This document shows positions 34,009 through 41,188 of a DNA stretch of 53,719 nucleotides, piece by piece. How positions within the stretch are numbered: position 1 is the stretch's first letter; each line of letters begins with the position of its first letter. Position numbers and translations under genes: made by a program. The DNA comes from an uncultured Eubacteriales bacterium (GTDB lineage: Bacteria > Bacillota > Clostridia > Oscillospirales > CAG-382): assembly GCA_934479825.1 (NCBI GenBank), contig CAKSOW010000016.1:1-53719 (forward strand), given 5' to 3'. Under the pieces are notes generated by a model that saw only the letters and a list, made by a program, of their open reading frames with translations, had not been told where the DNA came from and searched no databases.

Positions 34009-35075
34009 AGACCGAGTCCTTTCTTGACAGCGTCGGCGATATGTTCAGCCATAAGATACATACCGAGTCCATTCGGATGAACGCCGTCCACGGTTGCCAC
34101 ATCAAACGGAATCTTATCAAAAAAGCGTGCGCCATCGAGAAAATACACATTCTTATCGCCCGATTTCACGGCGTTTTCATAGGTTGTGCGGATGATTTCA
34201 CGGCGCGTTTCCAATTCATTCCCGGGATACAGCCGCGGAATGGAAGAAGCCATGACGATTGGCAGATCCGGGTTTGCGGCGCGCACGGCTTGAAAGAGTT
34301 TTTCGTGCGTTGCGGACAAATGCTCCGCATTCGGCGCGTTGTGGTCATAATCAAGGACAAACAGCGCCATTTCAAGCGACGCCAGATAGTTTATCATTTC
34401 GGGTTCCGCCTTGGCGTTGCCAGAAAAACCAAGGTTCTGACAATATACATTTAATTTGCGCGAAAGGATGTTGGTGTATCCCATACCCGGCGTCGGAGCG
34501 CAACCGCCTTGGGTAATGGAAGAACCGTAAAAGACCACCGGCTTTTCGTTCCGGAACGGGGTTTCGGAAGAGCGGAACTCATATCCGTCCGGCACGCTTA
34601 GAGAAATCGCGCGATAAGCGCCATAGAGGGGAAAATACAGGGTCATCTCAAAAAAACCGTCTTGGTCGGGCTCTGCCTTTTCCAGATACAGCTCTTTTTC
34701 GCAGGAGTAATCGTTGCCATACGGGTACGCCGGGGGAAACGATGCGACGAAATGTTCGCCGGAATACAGATCGAAACCGGCCGAGCCGAGGGCGGTCATA
34801 TGCGGCATAATGCCGTTTCCGATCAACTGTTCGGCGCGAAGAGAGAGTTTGGGAGCGTTGGTGCGGAATTTCACAAGTCCGCCGGCGGTCTGGCGAATGA
34901 GGGTTGCCACACCTTCGCTGACCTTTGCCGCGATTTCGGGCGGCATGCGGAAATAGCCGTCTTTATCTTTTTTTACGCCATACAGACGAAACGGGGGCAG
35001 ATCCACGTTATGGAATATGCCGCCGGAGGCGGTATGAATCTTGAAATTCGGATCGATTTGAGAAATATCTTTCAT
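34005..35075 (-). CDS. SGNH/GDSL-family hydrolase with N-terminal beta-sandwich
   Basis: The 356-residue protein has an N-terminal jelly-roll-like part (about 1-175) and a C-terminal SGNH esterase domain: VVFYGSSITQGG (nucleophile Ser, block I), NLGFSGNAK (block II/III), and VDGVHPNGLG (Asp-x-x-His, block V). This architecture matches carbohydrate esterases that remove acetyl groups from glycans. No signal peptide is visible. It leads the seven-gene leftward run and overlaps rsmB by 4 bases, an unusual partner. Upstream lies element F, and no convincing promoter was found between them. Confidence 0.85.
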   Translation of the reverse strand: MKDISQIDPNFKIHTASGGIFHNVDLPPFRLYGVKKDKDGYFRMPPEIAAKVSEGVATLIRQTAGGLVKFRTNAPKLSLRAEQLIGNGIMPHMTALGSAGFDLYSGEHFVASFPPAYPYGNDYSCEKELYLEKAEPDQDGFFEMTLYFPLYGAYRAISLSVPDGYEFRSSETPFRNEKPVVFYGSSITQGGCAPTPGMGYTNILSRKLNVYCQNLGFSGNAKAEPEMINYLASLEMALFVLDYDHNAPNAEHLSATHEKLFQAVRAANPDLPIVMASSIPRLYPGNELETRREIIRTTYENAVKSGDKNVYFLDGARFFDKIPFDVATVDGVHPNGLGMYLMAEHIADAVKKGLGL

Positions 35076-35104
35076 GGCTTATACTCCTTTGGTTTTACAA
35101 GTAA

Positions 35105-36378
35105 GGGGGGCCTTCGGGAAAGCCCTGAAAGGCGGCGCAGCCGCCTGCGTATTCTCACGCCGCCGCGTGAGGGGCAGTCCCGGCAGAGGCTGCCGGGGTA
35201 GTCGCCTTTTTGGCAAAAGGCTTGGATAGAGTGCTTTTCGTTTCGCGAAAAGCAAGAAAAGAGACGATTTTGCGTTACTTTTTGCGGCGTGCCCCAAGCC
35301 CCTAAAAGTTCCCAAGGACGTTTTAACGTTACTTTTTCGCTTGTACGAAAAAGTAACCAAAAAGTACACCAGAGGGTTGCGACCCTCTGGACTCCCGGGG
35401 TGCGGTTCAAAATTCCGAGCGTGGGGATTACATATTAAGCCGCAAGTCATGTGGCTATCAAAGAATTTTACGAGAATTTGCAACCTTGTGCCATACAGCT
35501 CGGAAATATTTTGAACCGGTGCGAAAGGGTTACTTTACTGCATAAGAATTTGTAATTTTTTATAAAAAGGGCAAGGTTTGATTTGAGTGGACAGTAGGTT
35601 ATGTGTTTCAGGAAATGGGAAAGTTTGGTGGGAATTTGTTTTTGAGAGAACAGGAAGTTATTTGCCGGAAAACAGATAGTTTCAGGTGAGAAGGCATAAT
35701 TTCAAATTTTCTGCACAGAAACACATTTCGGAGGAATCTAAAAATTTTTTTACCTGTCCGCTTTGCTTTGGTGCGCCCCCAAGCCATGGTTTTACTCCAA
35801 CTTTTCCACTCAACTCATATCAATTTCCCTTTTCCACTGCACCAAAGATAACGTGCAACTTCTCTTTTAAACGACTGCTTGCGGCGTCAAGCCCCCACTG
35901 CAACTTCGATCTTTTCGCCAAACCCGGTTCTGCGTTAGCACTACACTTCCGGTTCGCACCGGTTCAAAACATGGCCGTGCGTATTGCGGCACTTATAAAT
36001 TTTTGCAAAGAATCTTAATGCACTGAATATTTCAAATTTCACCTATAATCCCATCGCACGGGTTTTGAACCGCACCCCGGGAGTCGGGAGGGTCGCAACC
36101 CTCGCGGCTGCTTTTTGGTTCTTTTTGCAGAAGCAAAAAGAACGTAAAAACGTCTCTTTTGGTTACTTTTTCGTACAAACGAAAAAGTAACACAAAAACC
36201 GTCCCTTATATGCTTTTCGCGAAAAGAAAAGCCCTCCCAAAGTGCCTCTTTGGTTACTTCTGCAAAAGTAACCACGGCTCCCCGGCAGCCCCTGCCAGGT
36301 CTGCTACTCACGCTGCACGTGAGAATAGGCAGGCGGCAAAGCCGCCCCTTAGCGGTACTTTTGAAAAAGTACCGCTAA
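35105..36378. repeat. Modular hairpin-arm intergenic element, copy F
   Basis: C orientation, and the copy with two full arms. Left arm 35105-35400: GGCGGCGCAGCCGCC, CTCACGC/GCGTGAG, CCGGCAGAGGCTGCCGG, CTTTTCG hairpin, a variant GCGTTACTTTTTGCGG segment, GTTACTTTTTCGCTTG hairpin and CCAGAGGGTTGCGACCCTCTGG. Left cassette type 2: 35404-35517. Core: 35518-35960. Right cassette type 1, inverted: 35961-36071. Right arm 36072-36378 repeats the hairpins in reverse, including CTCACG...CGTGAG and GGCGGCAAAGCCGCC, and ends in a TTAGCGGTACTTTT hairpin that contains the stop codon of the phosphoesterase gene. No gene in this 1.3-kb gap. Confidence 0.92.
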
Positions 36379-37070
36379 ATCGCCTGCGGCATAAAATCAA
36401 GATAGTCCGCCGCAACCAAGTGAAACCGGATACCAAGGTATTCCTTGTCCAACTGGCTCTCCCGTACATTGTGCAAATGCCCGTAATAGACATCTTCCAC
36501 CCCATGCCGGTAAAGAACATCCAACATCTCGTCATTGATAAAATCGCCGAATACGACCGGATAATGCAAAAATACAATTTTCTTTGCTCCGGTGTCAGCC
36601 GCCAGCTTTTCCCCGTCGGAAAGCGATAGTTCCAACCGCGCGGCTTCCCGGCGGATAATGCGCTCATCTTCGGCTTTTACGCCAAATTCGCTCATCCACC
36701 CTCTTGTGCCGCAGATAACTGTGTTTTCAACAAGATAAGCATTGTTATATAAGAACGACAGCGTCGTAATGCCGTTTTCTTCAAAAAATCTCGTCATTTT
36801 GTTGACAGTCGTCCACCAATAGTCATGATTGCCTTTCCCAATCAGCTTTTTTCCGGGAAGTGCGTCTAAAAACTTTAAATCCTCCGCAGCCTCTTCCAAA
36901 GAAATTCCCCACGAGATATCCCCCGGCAACACGACCGTATCGGCGTCGGTAACAGTTGAAAGCCAGTTTTCACGTAATTTCCGGTCATGATTCGCCCAAC
37001 GCGGTCCGAAAACGTCCATTGGTTTTTCGGTGGTCAGCGACAAATGTGTGTCGGCAATGGTATAGATCAT
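36375..37070 (-). CDS. Calcineurin-like metallophosphoesterase
   Basis: The 231-residue product has the metallophosphoesterase ligands in order: IADTHLS (Asp, His), LPGDISWG (Asp), GKGNHDYWW (Asn-His-Asp), VFLHYPVVFGD (His) and YYGHLHN (His-x-His). It resembles the YpbG-like group with unknown substrate. I start at the ATG at 37070 after GGAGG, because the in-frame extension to 37328 runs antisense through the DUF1540 gene. The last codons and the TAG lie inside a 14-bp hairpin (36349-36378) that closes element F. Confidence 0.88.
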   Translation of the reverse strand: MIYTIADTHLSLTTEKPMDVFGPRWANHDRKLRENWLSTVTDADTVVLPGDISWGISLEEAAEDLKFLDALPGKKLIGKGNHDYWWTTVNKMTRFFEENGITTLSFLYNNAYLVENTVICGTRGWMSEFGVKAEDERIIRREAARLELSLSDGEKLAADTGAKKIVFLHYPVVFGDFINDEMLDVLYRHGVEDVYYGHLHNVRESQLDKEYLGIRFHLVAADYLDFMPQAI

Positions 37071-37190
37071 ACGGGTATCAAGACCTCCGGAGGAAAAATA
37101 GAAATAATGGCAAAAGGACACATAAATGTGCCAAAACAGGTAAAAATAGAATTGGAACGAAAATTCAGGTAACAGAAAGGAAGCATACGC

Positions 37191-37394
37191 ATGGCAAAAG
37201 GTTTTTTTGATGAAGAGATCACAGAAAATCTCAACAATCCGCCCAAGCACATAAAAGGCTTGATATGCAGTGTCAAAAACTGCAAATATCACGATACCGA
37301 GGGGTATTGCACCGCGTCGGAGGTACATGTAGGACCGGGTTATGCCGAGTCCTGCACAGACACGGCCTGTGCCACCTTTATGAAAACCGAATAA
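37191..37394 (+). CDS. DUF1540 cysteine-rich small protein
   Basis: The 67-residue protein matches DUF1540: LICSVKNCKYHDTEGYC, then SCTDTACATF, with five cysteines likely binding a metal. The family is frequent in spore-forming Clostridia and has no established function. AAGGAAG precedes the ATG. It is divergent from the phosphoesterase gene and convergent with metA, which ends 9 bp beyond its stop, leaving almost no room for terminators. Confidence 0.85.
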   Translation: MAKGFFDEEITENLNNPPKHIKGLICSVKNCKYHDTEGYCTASEVHVGPGYAESCTDTACATFMKTE

Positions 37395-37402
37395 GAAAGA
37401 CG

Positions 37403-38320
37403 TTAACGAAGTTCGGACAGATCAAACGGTGTGCGCTGATAGACAAAGTAATTGAGCCAATTGGAATAAAGCAGATTTGCGTGGCCTTTCCAAAGGTTTT
37501 TCGGGCGGTTTTCGGGGTTATCATAGGGAAAATAATTAACCGGGAGCGCAGGCGAAAGACCGCGGGACAGGTCGCGCAAATATTCGTTTTTGAGGGTATC
37601 GGCGTCATATTCGGGATGTCCGGTCACGAAGATCTGCCGCATATCATGGCTGGATGCGAGATAGATACCGGCTTCGGAAGAATCGGCGAGCACATCCAGT
37701 CCTTCGGCGCTGCGCACGTCCTCCGGGGAAACCGCGGCATGGCGGGAATGGGGGGCGAAAAAGACTTCGTCAAAGCCGCGCACCAACGGGTGAGACGGCA
37801 GGATCACACGGTGTTTATACACGCCGGACAATTTTTGCGGCAGCAGGATTTTAGGAATTCCATAGAAATGATACAGTGCCGCCAACGCGCCCCAACAGAT
37901 AAAGAGAGTCGAATAGACATTGGTTTTTGACCAATCAAAGATCTTAGTAATCTCCTCCCAATAAGCCACGTCCTCATAGCGCATATCTTCGACGGGTGCG
38001 CCGGTCACGATAAGGCCGTCGAAACGTTCGGAGCTCACCTCATCAAATTCACGGTAGAACGAAGTAAGGTGTTCTTCGGGGGTATTTTTCGGTGTATAAG
38101 AAGCGGTTTTCATCAGCGTCAGTTCGACCTGCAAAGGGGAATTGGAGAGCAAGCGCAAGAGTTGGGTTTCCGTGACGATCTTAGTCGGCATGAGGTTTAA
38201 AAGGGCTATTTTCAAAGGACGGATATCCTGAGAAGAAGCTCTTTTTTCGGTCATGACGAAGATATTTTCGTTTTCGAGGATTCCGAACGCAGGCAATGCG
38301 CCGGGGATTTTAATAGGCAT
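37403..38320 (-). CDS. metAA: Homoserine O-acyltransferase MetA
   Basis: The 305-residue product is MetA, which acylates homoserine as the first committed step of methionine synthesis. The nucleophile is in TLFICWGALAALYHFYG (Cys about 142), with VTGHPEYD (His-Glu) completing the site. The loop reads TGAPVEDMRY, more like the Bacillus acetyl-CoA-using enzymes than E. coli TGAPLGLVEF, so acetyl-CoA is my guess as donor. I start at the ATG at 38320; the upstream in-frame extension to 38392 is element G sequence. AAAGGA lies 11 nt upstream. No methionine riboswitch was recognised between element and gene. Confidence 0.93.
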   Translation of the reverse strand: MPIKIPGALPAFGILENENIFVMTEKRASSQDIRPLKIALLNLMPTKIVTETQLLRLLSNSPLQVELTLMKTASYTPKNTPEEHLTSFYREFDEVSSERFDGLIVTGAPVEDMRYEDVAYWEEITKIFDWSKTNVYSTLFICWGALAALYHFYGIPKILLPQKLSGVYKHRVILPSHPLVRGFDEVFFAPHSRHAAVSPEDVRSAEGLDVLADSSEAGIYLASSHDMRQIFVTGHPEYDADTLKNEYLRDLSRGLSPALPVNYFPYDNPENRPKNLWKGHANLLYSNWLNYFVYQRTPFDLSELR

Positions 38321-38324
38321 CTTG

Positions 38325-39415
38325 GAAGGGATCCTTTCTTTTTTCCGGGAGACCCGGAAAGGGGGGTATGGCTTTTCCCGAAAAGCCACCAAAAGGGGTA
38401 CTTTGGGAGACTTTTCTTTTCCGGAAAAGCCGGAAAGAGGCTCTTAGGGAAACTTTTCTTTTATCGAAAGTTTCCAAAAGGGACGTTTTTACGTTCTTTT
38501 TGCTTCTGCAAAAAGAACCAAAAAGCAGCCGGGACTTCGTCCTGCGACCTCGGTTCAAAGCTCTACACAGGCGTACTTTTTATAGAAATTGTAGCTTTCC
38601 ATGTCTGAAACAGCTTTTAGGCTTTGAACCGGTGCGAAAGGGAGACTTTTCTGCGCAAGGATTTTTGGGTATTTATAAAAAGGCAAACTCTGATTTGGGT
38701 AAACAGTAGGTTATATGTTTCAGGAAATGGGGGAGTTTGGTGGAAATTTAAGTTTTTGCGAACAGTAAGTTATCTTTAAGGAAAACGGAAAGTTTTGTAA
38801 GAAAATGCAAAAACCTCAATTTTCTGCACACAGAAATATTTGGGCAAATCTCAAAGTTTTTGTCAGTTTACACTTCTTTGGTGTACTCCCAAGACATGGT
38901 TTTGCACAAAACTTTCCAGTATACCCCACACCATTTCCCTTTTCCACCGCACCAATATAACGTGCAGTTTCTCTTTTAAACTACTGCTTGCGGCGGCAAG
39001 CACGCACTGCAACTTCGATTTTTCGCAAAACCCGATTCTGCGTTTTATCCGCAGTTACCCTTTCGCACCAGTTCAAAGCCTAAAAGCTGTTTTAGTGACG
39101 AACCGTTTCAATTTCTATAAAAAGTACGCCTGTGTAGAGCTTTGAACCGTCCCCGGGAGTCCAGAGGGTCGCAACCCTCTGGTGTACTTTTGGTACTTTT
39201 CGTACAAGCGAAAAGTACGTATATCGTCCCTTAGGGAAATTTTCCGAAAAAAAGAAAATTCCCTAAGAGCCCCTTTCCGGAGCTTTCCGGAAAAAAACAG
39301 GCAATCCCCAAGTGCCTCTTTGGTTACTTTCGTAAAAGTAACCACGGCTCCCCGGCAGCCCCTGACGGGTCTGCCGGCTGCTATCGAAATAAAAAGTTCC
39401 TTTTTATTTCGATAG
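38325..39415. repeat. Modular hairpin-arm intergenic element, copy G
   Basis: C orientation, with 79-bp type 3 cassettes on both sides: left 38552-38630, right inverted 39070-39148 (its inner end has one mismatch, AGTTCAAA). Core: 38631-39069. Left arm 38325-38550 carries CGGGAGACCCG, CTTTTC hairpins, GTTCTTTTTGCTTCTGCAAAAAGAAC and a shortened GGGACTTCGTCC stem. Right arm 39149-39380 carries CCAGAGGGTCGCAACCCTCTGG, GTACTTTTCGTACAAGCGAAAAGTAC, and GTTACTTTCGTAAAAGTAAC. It ends at a perfect 15-bp palindrome (39381-39415) that encodes the last codons of the DUF362 gene. No other feature in the gap. Confidence 0.9.
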
Positions 39416-40538
39416 CCTTCACCGGACAAAATTCCTGACAACAATAACATTTGATACAGGCTTTCGGCTTGATATGCGCCTTTTGGTTGACAATCTCAAT
39501 GGTCGAGGCCGGACAATTCCGTTTACATGCCCCACAGCCAATGCATTTCGACCGGTTCACGGTCGGCCGCGGTGCCAACAATTGCTGTAATCCGCCGCCG
39601 AATATGGTCGGAATCTGCTTAACAAGTCCGCCGGCGCTGGCGTCTGGCCGGCGAAACCGGCTCTTATACCGGTCAAGCTCCCCGTCAAGCGTCAGTTCTG
39701 ACACGCTTTTCGGGCACAGACCTCTCTTTGCCGCCGCATAGACCGTTCCGACCTCTTCCGGCTCATAGCCCATCAGATAAGCCGCCACAAGGTCACTTGC
39801 AAAGGGACTTGCCGATGCAAGCACAATGCCTACTTTTTTTAACGTTCCCCCGGCCGGGCCGTTGCCCTCCATGCCGATAACGCCGTCTGTCAGATTGATC
39901 TGCGGCGCGTTTATCAAACATAGATCGCACAACATTTCCGCAAAATCGGTTCTCTTAGGAAAACGCGCATGCTGTTCGGCTTTCTGCAAACCCGGAATCG
40001 AGCCGAACAGATTCTTGACCGCCGCCGAAATCTCACAAAGCGCATGCGTTTTCAGCCGGCAGACATTGACGATCAGATCCGCTTCGACAAGCGGCGTAAT
40101 CAGATTAAACGTATTTTTGGAATATTCCGGTTTATGCACCGGGCGGTATGAAACGTCTTTATTCAATAACGCACCGCTTTGGGCAGCCGCCTCGCGCATA
40201 CCGGTAGTATTGTAAATGCCGTCCAATGCCGAAACACTGTATAAACCGCCGGGACTGTCGGCAATCGTTACCTTGGCATCAAGCGCGCCGAAATAAGCTG
40301 CACAGGCACGGATAAACGACGGATGTGTGGTAATGCCGGCCTCCGCTTCACGCTTTGCCACAAGGTTCGGCTTGATAACGACGTTTTTGCCGCGAAGTGC
40401 GGATTTTTCGATTTTATTATCGGCAAGAAGCGCGTCAAGAAGCGGCACAAGAACCATGTTCACACGGTCATATTCGTAAGTGTCGAGTGCGCGGACATAG
40501 ACTTTTTTCTGTAAAATATCAATTTTACGTTCCGGCAA
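39381..40538 (-). CDS. DUF362 domain protein with two 4Fe-4S ferredoxin motifs
   Basis: The approximately 385-residue protein has an N-terminal DUF362 domain (VVIKPNLVAKREAEAG, ADSPGG, NVCRLKTHALCEISAAVKN, about 40-290) and a C-terminal bacterial ferredoxin pair, CIGCGACKRNCP and CIKCYCCQEFCP. DUF362-ferredoxin fusions are common in anaerobes and presumed redox proteins of unknown reaction. Start choice: TTG at 40538 lies 8 nt from AAGGAG; a GTG at 40547 overlaps that site. It follows the small membrane protein by 32 nt. The final codons through the TAG form a perfect palindrome (39381-39415). Confidence 0.87.
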   Translation of the reverse strand: MPERKIDILQKKVYVRALDTYEYDRVNMVLVPLLDALLADNKIEKSALRGKNVVIKPNLVAKREAEAGITTHPSFIRACAAYFGALDAKVTIADSPGGLYSVSALDGIYNTTGMREAAAQSGALLNKDVSYRPVHKPEYSKNTFNLITPLVEADLIVNVCRLKTHALCEISAAVKNLFGSIPGLQKAEQHARFPKRTDFAEMLCDLCLINAPQINLTDGVIGMEGNGPAGGTLKKVGIVLASASPFASDLVAAYLMGYEPEEVGTVYAAAKRGLCPKSVSELTLDGELDRYKSRFRRPDASAGGLVKQIPTIFGGGLQQLLAPRPTVNRSKCIGCGACKRNCPASTIEIVNQKAHIKPKACIKCYCCQEFCPVKAIEIKRNFLFR

Positions 40539-40570
40539 ATGATACACTCCTTTTTAACGGTACGATACGG

Positions 40571-41185
40571 TTACTTTTTTTTGCGGCCGACAGGTATGGT
40601 ATGTTTCCGGTCATATTCGGCAATTTTTTTTTCTTCATCGTCGATGATCTCCTGCGTCGCCACGCGCATATAAAAGCCGTATAACAGAAGAATGGTGTGG
40701 ATATACCATACAAGCTGACAGAGAAACGCGGCATACTGCAAATAAGCCGCGGTATGAAAGGCAGCAAACGGCAAGGAAATCAGACTGAACGCGATAAACA
40801 TGGCAAACAGGACCCTTGCAAAATATATCTTTTTCACGCCTTTGTCATAACCGCAGTCACGCGCTATTTTTTCAAGCGCCGCATACAGAAAGATATGAAA
40901 CACAAGCAACAAAGCAAGATAGACCAGGTTGTCCGCGTAACCGAACCATGTGAGGGAAAACGCGTCGGTCACGCCGAACAGTTTTCCAAGCCACAAAGCC
41001 GAATATAACGCAAAATAAACCATAAGCGCAGCCGAACAGCTCTGTGCCCTGCGGAACGCCTTTCCGTAAAGCGAGAGCCGTCCGAGACCGCGCCACATGA
41101 GGTACGCCCCGGCAAGCATAGCCGGGGGCAGTACCTTGAAAAACAGAAATGTGATATATCCGGTAAAAATCAAACCGAATCCCAT
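40571..41185 (-). CDS. Hypothetical polytopic membrane protein
   Basis: I do not recognise the 204-residue product. It has about five to six hydrophobic segments (residues about 5-30, 48-68, 82-105, 120-142, 145-175) and a charged cytoplasmic-looking C-terminus rich in Glu, Asp, Lys and Arg. The ATG at 41185 is 3 nt after the secA stop, whose last codons supply the AAGGAA site, so it is translationally coupled to secA. DUF362 follows 32 nt later. A role with SecA is possible only on position. Confidence 0.75.
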   Translation of the reverse strand: MGFGLIFTGYITFLFFKVLPPAMLAGAYLMWRGLGRLSLYGKAFRRAQSCSAALMVYFALYSALWLGKLFGVTDAFSLTWFGYADNLVYLALLLVFHIFLYAALEKIARDCGYDKGVKKIYFARVLFAMFIAFSLISLPFAAFHTAAYLQYAAFLCQLVWYIHTILLLYGFYMRVATQEIIDDEEKKIAEYDRKHTIPVGRKKK

Positions 41186-41188
41186 ACT

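Noticed and set aside
37071..37328. N-terminal extension of the metallophosphoesterase
   Set aside because: It overlaps the DUF1540 gene antisense and the GGAGG site supports the ATG at 37070.
38321..38560. SAM or T-box riboswitch upstream of metA
   Set aside because: The sequence is the arm and cassette of element G; no conserved S-box or T-box motifs were seen.
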